Of a stretch of DNA of 64,000 nucleotides, positions 10,645 to 21,552 are shown piece by piece. The notes under the pieces were generated by a model. That model saw only the letters and a list, made by a program, of their open reading frames with translations, searched no databases and was not told the DNA's origin. Made by a program: the position numbers and the translations under genes. Origin of the DNA: Mantis religiosa (lineage: Eukaryota > Arthropoda > Insecta > Mantodea > Mantidae); NCBI GenBank assembly GCA_030765055.1, contig CM060953.1:15127846-15191845 (forward strand), given 5' to 3'. Position 1 is the stretch's first letter, and each line of letters starts with the position of its first letter.

Positions 10645-11600
10645 AATTAATGTCCTGCAACGTTAACTCATATCGGACGATGAATGAAATTATGTTCAAA
10701 TAAGTACAGGGTACAAGGAACTTAGGGTTACCAGACCTTCATTTCAGGATAAGGGAAAACCTCCAACATTAAGTCATATCGGACGATGAATGAAATTATG
10801 TTCAAATAAGTACAGGGGTACATAGAGCTTAGAGTTACCAGACATTCATCTTTCAGGATAAGAGAAAACCTCCAACGTTAAGTCATATCGGACGATGAAT
10901 GAAATGATGTTCAAATGAGTACAGGGTGCATAGAGCTTAGAGTTAACAGACATTCATCTTTCAGGATATGAGAAAACCTCCAACGTTAAGTCATATCGGA
11001 CGATGAATGAAATGATGTTCAAATGAGTACAGGGTGCATAGAGCTTAGAGTTAACAGACATTCATCTTTCAGGATAAGAGAAAACCTCCAACTTTAAGTC
11101 ATATCGGACGATGAATGAAATGATGTTCAAATGAGTACAGGGTACATAGAGCTTAGAGTTACCAGACATTCATCTTTCAGGATAAGGGAAACCTCCAACG
11201 TTAAGTCATATCGGACGATGAATGAAATGATGTTCAAATGAGTACAGGGTACATAGAGCTTAGAGTTACCAGACATTCATCTTTCAGGATAAGAGTAAAC
11301 CTCCAACGTTAAGTCATATCGGACGATGAATGAAATGATGTTCAAATAAGTATAGGGTACGTAGAGCTTAGAGTTACCAGACGTTCATCTTTCAGGATAA
11401 GAGTAAACCTCCAACGTTAAGTCATATCGGACGATGAATGAAATGATGTTCAAATGAGAACAGGGTGCATAGAGCTTAGAGTTACCAGACATTCATCTTT
11501 CAGGATGAGAAAACCTGGTAAGTCACCCTTAGCGAGAATTCGTGACGTTTTGAATGGGAAGCAGACACGCGAGCCAACACGCATTAGATGCAGGCATGGT
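10645..11600 (-). mobile_element. SINE A-derived satellite array, about 8 x 108 bp, with degenerate head
   Basis: The array reads as SINE A in reverse. It opens with the SINE tail (gtcctgcaacgttaa), then about eight monomers recognisable by 'catatcggacgatgaatg' near 10671, 10780, 10887, 10994, 11101, 11207, 11317 and 11426. It closes with the linker and a decayed tRNA-like head (11510-11600, where the minus strand keeps 'gtgtctgcttcccattc'). Monomers differ by point changes and 1-bp indels. Confidence 0.8.
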
Positions 11601-12308
11601 TTCGACTTCGGAAATTTTCTTCAAAATTCTCGTGTCGTATATTTAACCTATTGTCAGGTTTCGATTGTGGCTTGGTTTCCTTTTAATGAGTTTTAAAATG
11701 TCTACTTGAAATTACAGTTCTATATCATTTTTAGTGGAGTCAATTATTCTTAACTTAGCCGTCTAACCTGCAAACTCTTGAAAATTAGAACTTGACTGAT
11801 GGGTTTTCAAATAACGTTGTTTCTTCTCTCTCCTCCATGTTCAATTTAACATTTCAATGTACCTTTTCTGAAGAACTATGAATAATACAGCAATGATTTT
11901 TTATCACATATAACTACTTACACTAATGGTCAATAAAACGACATTTTTGTGAGTTCATAGCATTAAAACTGTAACTGTAATATGTTTTTTTTAGGAATAA
12001 TAATTTGTTGGTAGAGTTGAAAAGAAATAAATATTTAGCTTCCTTGATAATAACATGTGAGTGTTGAGAAAATGTCAGTTTATGGATATGTGTCAGGGAA
12101 ACAGTGTGAAAATTTCATTGCTCTAAGATAAGTAGTTTCAACGAAAAGGTACACAAGGCTTACAAAAATAAGTTACGAGAAAATGAGTTTAAAGTTGTAC
12201 AGTACTCAAAGTATTTTGAAACATTCCTGCCCCATACTCAGTTTTGTCATGATCTTCTCTACTCTTCTCTACTGTCTAGCACTTTTATAGATGTCTTCTG
12301 CCTGCATG
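11601..12308. other. No supported gene
   Basis: A+T-rich DNA with poly-T and poly-A runs. No RNA gene, repeat boundary or coding region was recognised. Confidence 0.5.
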
Positions 12309-12563
12309 TCAGCCTTGGTAACACGATATTGGTCCATTTTTTAAAACATTTTTACAGCTAGAAGTACTTTTGTTTAGAACAACACATTCATGTGGAGTTG
12401 AATCCCCTAACCTAACACTTTGATCATCACTAGGTGCTATACAGTTTTCAAGTCCGGGGTTATTTTCACAATTTTCATTATTTATATTCGCCTTTTTCTT
12501 CCTACCAGGCCCTCCAGACCTTTTTCTGAACACTTTAGCAGAAGATCTAGCCATTTTCCTCAT
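12309..12563 (-). CDS. Basic N-terminal ORF, possible transposon protein fragment
   Basis: The 84-codon frame contains MARSSAKVFRKRSGGPGRKK followed by an Asn/Glu-rich stretch and several Cys residues. The Met at residue 4 may be the real start. The basic block looks like a nuclear-localisation or DNA-binding tail. I have seen similar short basic starts in arthropod transposon proteins, but no domain is identifiable. About 330 bp upstream (plus 12897) there is a CCTTAA terminus related to one near 49874, so this may be the first ORF of a TTAA-targeting element. It may also be a chance ORF. Confidence 0.3.
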   Translation of the reverse strand: MRKMARSSAKVFRKRSGGPGRKKKANINNENCENNPGLENCIAPSDDQSVRLGDSTPHECVVLNKSTSSCKNVLKNGPISCYQG

Positions 12564-12713
12564 TCAATAACAAAACACACGTTTAGAACCTCAATACACC
12601 GAAAAAAAGTTGAAAGAGCAAGAACAAAGAACAAGCAGGTTTGCCAATAGCTGAAAGTGTAAACTGCAAAAGAAAACATCCCTAAAGATAAAATATCAGA
12701 GAAAGTAGTAAGA

Positions 12714-12899
12714 GGAGCCAGAGAGTGAAAAGGGGGCGTGACCTATTCTCCACCATATGATTTAAACCCACTTTTAGGCCCTTTAAATAAGTTTCTGGTG
12801 CAAAACAAATTTATATTTATATAAAACATACTTCAAACTATGAAAATAAGCAAAAAATGATATATTCGAAATTTATAAGGTATCTTCTCCCCTTAAGAA
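12714..12899 (-). repeat. Putative terminus of a TTAA-bounded DNA transposon
   Basis: Read on the minus strand it begins TTAAGGGGAGAAGATACCTT and ends with a block containing 'aaagggcctaaaagtgggtt' and 'gtcacgcccc'. The same layout occurs at 49874-50090, which begins TTAAGGGCACTGGAGGTCAG and carries 'aaagccctttaa' and 'gacacgccca'. No partner terminus was found here. Confidence 0.35.
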
Positions 12900-12971
12900 G
12901 GAAATATTCTTAGAAAATTTGAGATATATGTATATTCTATTTGTTGTACAATATTTTAAACAAAATCTACA

Positions 12972-13776
12972 AATGGGAAGATGGAGTCAGACTGAAAAAT
13001 TCAATGCCATAGCCGGGATTTGAACCACAGATCTTCTGGCTGCTGTCCAGTCGCCCTAACCCTTGAGCTACTATGGCCAACATGCCGATATGACATTAAA
13101 TTCTCCAACTGACTCGTGTTTTTCCCGGTAAACCACTAGGAACTCCCATAAACACATGAGACAGCTACCTTAATGGCGACTTACTATGCTGTAAGTACTT
13201 TAAGGCCCGGGCTTTATAGTTCGGACAGATATTAGGTCAATTAATGGAAATTAATTGTTCTTTCACACTGGCCATGTGTAGGCTAAAGTATGGAAAGATC
13301 TCGGCTATGGCATTGAATTTTTCAGTCTGACTCTATCTTTCCATAGTTTAGCCTACACACGACCATTGTGAAAGAACAATTAATTTCCATTAATTTTACC
13401 TAATAGTGGTCCGAACTATAAAGCCCGAGCCTTAAAGTACTTACAGCATAGTAAGTCGCCATTAAGGTAGTTGTCTAATGTGTTTATGAGAGCTCTAGTG
13501 GTTTACCGGAAAAAACACGAGTCAGTTGGAGAATTTAATGTCATGTCGGCACGTTGGCCATAGTAGCTCAAGGATTAGAGCGGCTGACCGGCAACCAGAA
13601 GATCCGTGATTCAAATCCCGAGTGTAGCATTGATTTTTTCAGTCGGACTCTACCTTTCCATACATTAGCCTACACATGGCCAGTGTGAAAGGACAATTAA
13701 TTTCCATTAATTGGCCTAATATTGGCCCGAACTATAACGCCCGGGCCGAAAAGTACTTACAGCATAGTAAGTCGCC
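12972..13776. mobile_element. tRNA-headed repeat family B, head-to-head palindrome
   Basis: The minus-strand arm (13287 back to 12972) and the plus-strand arm (13335 to about 13655) both run 'ctttccata.tttagcct' to the tRNA-like head, giving arms of about 315 bp around a loop of about 47 bp. The head reads 'tagtagctcaag.gttagag' (D-arm) and 'gtggttcaaatcccggct' (box B). The unit then continues to 13776, where a retroposon interrupts it; it resumes at 14251. Confidence 0.75.
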
Positions 13777-14237
13777 TGGTACCTCTGACGATACTAGAGG
13801 AACCTCGGGCCGAACTGCCGAGCCCCTCCCGTAGGGGAGTTGTTCGGATTGGGTTGGACTCGAGGGGGCAGTGTGCTCCCAACACCCACGGGTAAATGGG
13901 TACTTCCGGCCAGGCTACGGCCGCCCGGAGGGGGTAGAGGGTTGCCCAAAAAGTCCCGGGTACCAGCCTGCAGTGCTAGTAGAATGTGTGCTAGATCACC
14001 ATTCGGCCCCACCGAGGTTTCTCGTTAGTCTTCCCTACGGAGTTGACGCGCGTAAGTGGCGTGTCCACTTCCATCCCGTCTTGACGTTGTGCTCAGCGGG
14101 AGAGCTTTTTAGACTGAAGGTATTGTCCTATGGAAGGAGCCCCGGAGTTATCTATCACTCCCGGGTAGAAGAAGGCCCGGGTCCTTCGTCCTACGGATCC
14201 AAGACTAATGGGAGTAGATTCCTCTGCACTTAAAAAA
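13777..14237 (+). mobile_element. GC-rich retroposon, 461 bp, with 13-bp target duplication
   Basis: The insert is flanked by a perfect duplication atagtaagtcgcc (13764-13776 and 14238-14250) and ends in a run of A's after ctctgcactt, the signature of target-primed retrotransposition on this strand. Its 5' end has possible hairpins ('cctctgacgatactagagg', then 'cccctcccgtagggg'). A 120-codon frame (13871-14233) shows no known domain. It could be the 3' end of a LINE or a non-autonomous element. It is much richer in G+C than its surroundings. Confidence 0.75.
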
Positions 14238-14250
14238 ATAGTAAGTCGCC

Positions 14251-14500
14251 ATTAAGGTAGTTGTCTCATATGTTTATGAGAACTCCTGGTGGTTTACCGG
14301 GAAAAAACACGAGTCAGTTGGAGAATTTAATGTCATATCGGCACGTTGGCTATAGTAGCTCAAGGGTTAGAGCGGCTGGATGACAACTTGAAGATCCGTG
14401 GTTCAAATCCCGGCTATAGCATTAATTTTTTCAGTCTGACTCTACCTTTCCATACTTTAGCCTAACAACGGCTAGTGTGAAAGAACAATTAATTTCTAAA
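14251..14500 (+). mobile_element. tRNA-headed repeat family B, continuation
   Basis: This is the remainder of the unit split by the retroposon. It runs 'ccattaaggtagttgtctca', 'ggtttaccgggaaaaaacac', then the head 'agctcaagggttagagcggc' and box B 'ggttcaaatcccggc', ending in 'gaacaattaatttct'. Confidence 0.75.
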
Positions 14501-15470
14501 AACTACAGAGTTATATTTCAAAAAATAAAAAATATCTATATAGTTTTTCATGTGTCATATTTTGTTGAAAATCACGTAGGCATTTTATACGTTAACTGTG
14601 GCTTTTGTTTTTAGGTTATGTTGACATACAACGATCTATACAGGTGACAAGGTAACTCTTCAGCTCTAATTATATTACAGCTATTTGATACCTGATGTAC
14701 GTGTTATTTTACGACACTAAATACAGTAAGATTCTATACCGGTAGCTGAGAAGCAGATAAAACTGTCTTGGCTTCAGGAAGGTGCAATTTATTACGGCAT
14801 CCTCTTATGATACTCGCCCGCTTTATCATCTCACTTAATTGCAGGCTGATATAGGTTGTAAAATGGCGACCTGGTTTCAAGATGTACCACCACCATGATG
14901 GCGACAGTGCTGCCAGCATCTCGTTTACATAACGAACCCCAACTTGGGCTACCTCCTTCGCTTGTTTCAACGAGAGAAGAAGGGGGTGGGGGGCGAGTTT
15001 ACACTCTACATAGCAGAGCGGCAACTTGACTCGACAGAATCAACAGTTTGCAGAAGCAATCAGAGAAGAAGGTAAAGGGAGAAATTGTACAGTCGGAGCC
15101 TCTAGGGTCGGCGTTTGACGGATATCCACCTGACTCGCTGCTTTTTTGTTTTTTCTACTTGTTCTCCCAGTGCCATGAATTTTTGTTTTAAACCAGCTCT
15201 GCCACCAACGCCTTCATTCCTTTACGTTTTAACATCATTACTAATAATGATGTAAAATGACTTGCAATTTTTTTAATGACTTACCCATTCTTCTACTATT
15301 TATGCAGTATAACCTCGTTAACTGGAACCAACCGGGAACAGAACCAATACGAATTAACAAAAATTCGGGTTATCCAGAAAACGATGAAAAAAACACACAT
15401 ACAGCATCACGAAATATTTTTAATGGAGTTTAGAGGCTACTACTGGCACACTTTCACTTAAAAACATGTA
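14501..15470. other. No supported gene
   Basis: A 96-codon minus-strand frame at 14734-15024 has no recognisable domain. The rest is low-complexity A+T-rich DNA. Confidence 0.45.
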
Positions 15471-15591
15471 CACAGTACAATGCGATCCATAAAAAACTGA
15501 ACCATTTCAATAGGCCATAACTTCTGGCCTCACATGTAACTTTGGGAGAATATAATACACAATTGGGAGATTACATTACACTATTTACATC

Positions 15592-15998
15592 TCAGAGAAA
15601 ATGTTGGAAGTGTCCTCCACCAGCATCTATACATGTTTGTACTCGTCTCACTATATTCTCTGAAGTTTTACGGAGAGTATCCTCGCCAATGTTACTTATT
15701 TCGGTTCGAATGGATTCCTTGAGAACATCAATTGTCCGTGGCCTATTCCTGTACACTCTATTTTTAGATACTCCCACAAGAAAAAGTTCGGTGAGGTTAC
15801 GCCAGGGGATCTGGCGGGGCCACAGACCTCTTGACAATATTCGATTATCAAAGAAACTCGTTACAGGTTCCATGGTGTCATTAGATGTATGGCACGTTAC
15901 TCCATCTTGCTGGAAATAACCTTCTCTCAATTCGGTATCATCCAGCTGCTCCACAAATGTCTTGAAGATACCCATATAAACTTCAGCGTCTATAGTGA
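15592..15998 (-). pseudogene. Tc1/mariner-like transposase, C-terminal fragment
   Basis: The frame starts 'MGIFKTFVEQLDDTELREGY' and contains 'YFQQDGVTCHTSNDTM', the second catalytic Asp block of the DDE domain. It ends 'RVQTCIDAGGGHFQHFL'. The third catalytic region is damaged: the current frame reads 'LWPRQIPWRNLTELFLVG', while the neighbouring frame gives 'SPNFFLWEYLKN', where the Asp is replaced by Asn after a frameshift. It is therefore inactive. The family is recognised from the 'QQDGA.CHTS' and 'LW..RSPDLTPPDFFLWG' blocks of insect Tc1/mariner-superfamily transposases. Confidence 0.8.
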
Positions 15999-16786
15999 AC
16001 TAAATTAACAAACCTCGAAACAAGAAAAATAGTGTACTTCAGTTACTTCCACTCTTTGATGACATACGGAATAATACTATGGGGGAACTCTACGGGATGG
16101 GAAACGATCTTTAAAAGTCAAAAAAAGATAATTCGCATAATGACTCAATCAAGACCAAAAGTTTCATGCAGAAACCTGTTCAAAAACCTGAAGATATTAA
16201 CCTTACCATCCCAATACCTGTATGAAATAAATAAATACATCCATTCAAATTTTGATACAATTTATAATTCACAAATGCAACATAATCATGGAACGAGAAA
16301 TAAAAATAATCTAAAACCACCCATGCACAGATTAGCACTGTATGAAAAAGGCCCACAATATGCAGGAATAAAAATATATAATAAATTACCTGTAAGAATC
16401 CGTGAAATGAAAAACCTCAAATGCTTTAATAAAGCAATAAATAACCTACTAATGGACAAAGCCTACTACTCGATTATTGAATATATGGATGATAAAATTG
16501 AATTATAATGAAATTTTTTGTCATTTTATAATTCTAATATTCTGACAATATTATTCCAAGGGCATGTCATAATTATAACAATATTTGTATATAGTTGTAT
16601 TGATATTATTAGTAATTATATTATTTGTATTATTAGTATTTATATTATTAGTGTTATTGTTATTTTGTGTAATTATTATTATTATTATTTTAAATTTTCT
16701 ACTGTTGACGAGTCACCTGTTTACTGAGTTTTTACTCACTATCTGTAAGCGTATGTGACAATAAAGCATCTTATCTTATCTTATCT
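15999..16786 (+). mobile_element. 5'-truncated Jockey-like LINE with tatagtga target duplication
   Basis: The insertion is bounded by tatagtga at 15991-15998 and 16787-16794 and ends in a (TTATC)n tail (ataaagcatc then repeated ttatc). Removing it restores exactly the 153-bp periodicity of the host satellite, confirming that the LINE entered the first repeat unit after the array formed or while it was forming. Confidence 0.85.
16032..16508 (+). CDS. Jockey-like LINE ORF2, C-terminal fragment (158 codons)
   Basis: The frame reads YFSYFHSLMTYGIILWGNST and then 'LFKNLKILTLPSQYLYEINK', 'GPQYAGIKIYNKLPVRIREM', the conserved region after the reverse-transcriptase core in Jockey-like LINEs. It is uninterrupted to a stop at 16506-16508. 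The catalytic palm is absent because the insertion is 5'-truncated, so no active enzyme can be made. About 280 bp of A+T-rich 3' UTR follows, including a poly(ATT)-like stretch, before the TTATC tail. Confidence 0.8.
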   Translation: MYFSYFHSLMTYGIILWGNSTGWETIFKSQKKIIRIMTQSRPKVSCRNLFKNLKILTLPSQYLYEINKYIHSNFDTIYNSQMQHNHGTRNKNNLKPPMHRLALYEKGPQYAGIKIYNKLPVRIREMKNLKCFNKAINNLLMDKAYYSIIEYMDDKIEL

Positions 16787-16794
16787 TATAGTGA

Positions 16795-17715
16795 TATCAA
16801 AGAAACTGGTTACAAGTTCCATGGTGTCATTAGATGTATGGTACGTTACTCCATCTTGCTGGAAATAAGCTTCTCTCAATTCTATATCATCCAGCTGCTC
16901 CACAAATGTCTTGAAGATACCCATATAAACTTCAGTGTCTACAGTCATATCAAAGAAACTGGTTACAAGTTCCATGGTGTCATTAGATGTATGGTACGTT
17001 ACTCCATCTTGCTGGAAATAAGCTTCTCTCAATTCTATATCATCCAGTTGCGGCAGAAATGTGTTGGAGATACCCATATAAACTTCAGTGTCTACAGTCG
17101 TATCAAAGAAACCGGTTACAAGTTCCCGGGTGTCATTAGGTGCACGGTACGTTGCTCCATCTTGCTGGAAATAACCTTCTCTCAATTCTATATCATCCAG
17201 CTGCTACACAAATGTCTTGAAGATACCCATATAAACTTTAGTGTCTACAGTCGTATCAAAGAAACTGGTTACAAGTTCCATGGTGTCATTAGATGTAAGG
17301 CACGTTGCTCCATCTTGCTGGAAATAACCTTCTCTCAATTCTATATCATCCAGCTGCTACACAAATGTCTTGAAGATACCCATATAAACTTTAGTGTCTA
17401 CAGTCGTATCAAAGAAACTGGTTACAAGTTCCATGGTGTCATTAGATGTAAGGCACGTTGCTCCATCTTGCTGGAAATAACCTTCTCTCAATTCTATATC
17501 ATCCAGCTGCTACACAAATGTCTTGAAGATACCCATATAAACTTCAGTGTCTACAGTCGTATCAAAGAAACTGGTTACAAGTTCCATTGTGTCATTAGAC
17601 GTATGGCACATTGCTCCATCTTGCTGGAAATAACCTTATCTCAATTCGATATCATCCAGCTACTCCACAAATGTCTTGAAGATACTCATATAAACTTCAG
17701 GGTCTACAGTCGTAT
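16795..17715 (-). repeat. 153-bp satellite derived from transposase coding sequence, 6 copies
   Basis: The marker caaagaaact recurs at 16798, 16951, 17104 (caaagaaacc), 17257, 17410 and 17563, with a final half-marker at 17716, always 153 bp apart. With the original copy at 15849 there are seven. Each unit encodes on the minus strand 'VYMGIFKTFVEQLDDIELRE', 'YFQQDGVTYHTSNDTMELVT', 'SFFD'. As 153 is 51 codons, frames stay open across units on both strands where no point stop occurs; the plus-strand frame of 348 codons is a shadow of this. Confidence 0.9.
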
Positions 17716-17832
17716 CAAGGCACATTTAAGACTGTCAGCTGTCAACAATTTTCAAATGTATACATTCTACACGCTTTCAATGGGAAATTATGACCTATTG
17801 AAATGGTTCAGATTAATATGGATCGCACTGTA

Positions 17833-19820
17833 TAAAGCAAAATATCTTTCTTCATCAACATGGGAACAGCTATCGATATTTTAAAAAATCTTCATACTTT
17901 TTTATTTTTCTTCAATCTTGTTTTCTGGCAAGTGACATACGCTAGCCCACAACTTTTTCCACCTTTTGCCTTTTTAGGTTATTCTCATAACACTTGATAA
18001 ATTTATTTTGTTATATAAATACGATTATTTTAAGTATTTGACATTTTAATAAGAATTGGTAGTCTAATTTTTTTAACAAAACACAACGACAACAATTTCT
18101 ATTTAAACGACAGTTTTTCGTGGCAGAAATATATATAAACAAAAGTCATTAGCGAAGTACAAGCAGGAAATGCAGTAAATCATAAGAGGAAAAAATAAAT
18201 GGTTTCAAAGTCTAATATTTATAAGAAAAAATGAAAGTAAAGTATTATTACAACCATTAATTACTGTTTTGATGTTATCTTTGTTTTTAATTGTTGTAAA
18301 TGTAGCATTACTTAACAATATTTGTGAAATTGCCATTTTGAGGTTATGGTTCGGGTTAGGTTACACAAAACTTGTGACATGAATGGAATAAAAAGTTGAA
18401 AGTGTATATATTTACTACGATGTAATACACGCAATATTTTTAAATCCAAGCATTTACCACATTCAGAGACATAAAAATGTGATAGGTGTAATTGACCGGT
18501 TAAACATGATAAGTCAGGCATTATAAGACTAGCATTTTTATCAACATAGTTCCTCTATTTCATGACCTACCTTAACGAAGTTCCTATATTAATGTTCCCA
18601 AATCCTAAATTCAAATCTTTACTCTGTAACTAGCAAAATTCAGCCAAATTTTGTATACTTGCATATATGCAAATCCTTGACTTTATGAGTTATAATTGCT
18701 CGATCTTAAGCTTAAGGTTTTTTATTGGCTGATTTCATCAGAACGTTAATTACTTTAGATGGAATGACATTAATCAATTAGATTCCTCAACTCGTCATTT
18801 TTGTGGCAGTTATAACTCATGCTTCTTACATTGTTGTAGTTATATATTTATAAGTCCTACGTCAATAATTCAGTATTGTCCCTTAAGCTTTAAACAGCTG
18901 GTTTAATGATCTGAGAGGCTTAAATCACAAATCGCGGTGGCCACGAGAATTAGGAAGTATAAATACAGTTGCCACACCACCTACGTCACTCTCGATGTTC
19001 TTTTTGAAATGAAAATCGTGTCCAACATTCATCAAAGAGAAACGGAAATTAAACCGTCTGTATTCGATCCACAAAAGCGTTGTTGTTTTTTTTTTCGTCC
19101 CTTCCCTACGCGAAACTCATCACCCACTCTTTGTGATGCTTTTTCCTTTATTTCTCGTCTCCTTTTTGTAGCTTTAATGTTCATTACGTTTATGCTTAAG
19201 CGTTTCTGGATTTTAAACAAAAACTGCGTCTCGTTTATTGACGTTAAGTCCTGCTGGATATAACATAACCTCGAAAGTACAACTCTCGAGCACGAATATG
19301 TTAAAAGAGAAATCATCTGGCCAAGGACAGGTCCAGGGTTCCTGTATACACGCCTAAAAGTAGTCTTAAGCTCTCATATTTTATCATTATACAAAAGCTT
19401 AATATCAATTTTGGTTTACAAAGAGTTCCATAAACCTGGCCATCTTTGTATCAGTTTTTAAGGTTTTCTGTAAATTAAGCAATTTAAACCGAGTTAGAGA
19501 TTCAGTTTTTATTTCTAAGATGTAGAAACACATCTGACCTTTAAAATAAATTCATATTTTTTTATTTATTCAGATTTATGAACCCTATTTTACACAGTGG
19601 TATATTAGGGTTAGAGTTGATACATAAAGATACACAATTTTAACAAAAATATTTTATATACTAGAAGGAAGAAAATATGTTATAATCTGATGCATATTAA
19701 TTTAAACTATTTCAGACGTTTAAACACTGAGTTTATAAACATCATGAAGTACTTATTCTGTTGTGGCTTCATTAGCAAAGATGTGAGCGGAGCAGAAAAT
19801 TCAGTTCCTAGAGAGTCTAG
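17833..19820. other. No supported gene
   Basis: About 2 kb of A+T-rich DNA. ORFs at 18937-19263 (plus) and 19032-19316 (minus) overlap each other and show no known domain. Confidence 0.45.
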
Positions 19821-20500
19821 CTAGAATATTAATTCTTGTCTTTCTCTCCAGAAAATGGGATAACAGAAAAGGAGATGAACCACAGTTTGAAATTCTTCAC
19901 CACACATGCACATGGGGTTAGATGTTAAGTGAAAACGTGATAAGTATTCACCAAATTTACCATGTCCGCTTAAAAATTGTGTCAAAACAAAATTTGGTAC
20001 AAGAGTTTCACATTTTCCTCTGTCATACACACTAGGGAAAAATAATGTTTTTTGTTAAACTTCCATTTGGAGTTGTTAGCCATTGTTGGTTCCATTCTTC
20101 AAAAATATGTTGATGTATTATTCTCCTTACAGTAGTAATAGGACATAAAGAGTATGTCACAGGAAGATTGGATTCTGCAGCCTTCTTAGCCAAGCAATCA
20201 GCTCTCTCGTTACCTAAAATTCCACTGTGTCCTTTAAGCCATCCCATGCAAATATGTCCTGGGTGATTTTGAAGCAAGGTTCTGATTTCATGTGCTAATG
20301 AATTTAAGTTGTATTTATCATTAATAGCGAGTAGAGCTGACTGTGAATCACTAAGAACACGGGCACTGTTCCCATTAACAGTACACCATTTTATAGCTTC
20401 TTTAATTGCTAAGAGCTCCGACTGGAATACAGAACATTCAGGTGACAATTTAAACATGGAGTGAGTTAGTTCCGTTTGGTTTTCATAAACAACAAAAGCA
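19821..20500 (-). pseudogene. LINE RNase H domain and C-terminus (I/R1/LOA-like), cut by gap
   Basis: The frame entering from the gap contains 'SELLAIKEAIKW' (catalytic Glu), 'LSDSQSALLAI' (catalytic Asp) and 'WLKGHSGILGNERADCLAKK' (His and last Asp) of an RNase H domain. It is followed by a C-terminal region with 'FLSGHGKFGEYLSRF' and 'CMCGEEFQTVVHLLFC', a Cys/His knuckle typical of the RNase H-bearing LINE clades. A one-base shift in a T-run near 20040 separates the two parts (NIIFP then VYDRGK). The first RNase H Asp and the reverse transcriptase lie in or beyond the N gap. Confidence 0.85.
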
Positions 20501-21500
20501 NNNNNNNNNNNNNNNNNNNNNNNNNNNNNNNNNNNNNNNNNNNNNNNNNNNNNNNNNNNNNNNNNNNNNNNNNNNNNNNNNNNNNNNNNNNNNNNNNNNN
20601 NNNNNNNNNNNNNNNNNNNNNNNNNNNNNNNNNNNNNNNNNNNNNNNNNNNNNNNNNNNNNNNNNNNNNNNNNNNNNNNNNNNNNNNNNNNNNNNNNNNN
20701 NNNNNNNNNNNNNNNNNNNNNNNNNNNNNNNNNNNNNNNNNNNNNNNNNNNNNNNNNNNNNNNNNNNNNNNNNNNNNNNNNNNNNNNNNNNNNNNNNNNN
20801 NNNNNNNNNNNNNNNNNNNNNNNNNNNNNNNNNNNNNNNNNNNNNNNNNNNNNNNNNNNNNNNNNNNNNNNNNNNNNNNNNNNNNNNNNNNNNNNNNNNN
20901 NNNNNNNNNNNNNNNNNNNNNNNNNNNNNNNNNNNNNNNNNNNNNNNNNNNNNNNNNNNNNNNNNNNNNNNNNNNNNNNNNNNNNNNNNNNNNNNNNNNN
21001 NNNNNNNNNNNNNNNNNNNNNNNNNNNNNNNNNNNNNNNNNNNNNNNNNNNNNNNNNNNNNNNNNNNNNNNNNNNNNNNNNNNNNNNNNNNNNNNNNNNN
21101 NNNNNNNNNNNNNNNNNNNNNNNNNNNNNNNNNNNNNNNNNNNNNNNNNNNNNNNNNNNNNNNNNNNNNNNNNNNNNNNNNNNNNNNNNNNNNNNNNNNN
21201 NNNNNNNNNNNNNNNNNNNNNNNNNNNNNNNNNNNNNNNNNNNNNNNNNNNNNNNNNNNNNNNNNNNNNNNNNNNNNNNNNNNNNNNNNNNNNNNNNNNN
21301 NNNNNNNNNNNNNNNNNNNNNNNNNNNNNNNNNNNNNNNNNNNNNNNNNNNNNNNNNNNNNNNNNNNNNNNNNNNNNNNNNNNNNNNNNNNNNNNNNNNN
21401 NNNNNNNNNNNNNNNNNNNNNNNNNNNNNNNNNNNNNNNNNNNNNNNNNNNNNNNNNNNNNNNNNNNNNNNNNNNNNNNNNNNNNNNNNNNNNNNNNNNN
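20501..21500. other. Assembly gap (1000 N)
   Basis: Exactly 1000 N, so probably a gap of arbitrary size. ORFs running through it are artefacts. Confidence 0.99.

Positions 21501-21547
<47 letters not shown>
21501..21547. repeat. (GA)n microsatellite at gap edge
   Basis: About 23 GA units directly abut the gap, a likely cause of the assembly break. Confidence 0.95.

Positions 21548-21552
<5 letters not shown>

Larger units (their letters stand above)
15471..17830 (-). mobile_element. Tc1/mariner-superfamily element with internal satellite expansion
   Basis: Inverted ends match: left caatgcgatccataaaaaac then 'tgaaccatttcaatagg'; the reverse complement of the right end is cagtgcgatccatattaatc then 'tgaaccatttcaatagg'. 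TA flanks both sides (15469-15470 and 17831-17832). Inside are a transposase C-terminus (15592-15998), a nested LINE (15999-16786) and six further copies of a 153-bp transposase segment (to 17715). The N-terminal half of the transposase is missing, so this is a non-autonomous deletion derivative. Confidence 0.8.

Noticed and set aside
13871..14233. 120-codon ORF in the GC-rich retroposon
   Set aside because: No known domain, and other frames are also open because the insert is GC-rich; possibly a LINE tail but unsupported.
14734..15024. 96-codon minus-strand ORF
   Set aside because: No recognised motif, no codon or splice evidence.
16838..17884. 348-codon plus-strand repetitive ORF
   Set aside because: It is antisense to the transposase-derived 153-bp satellite and open only because the period is a multiple of three.
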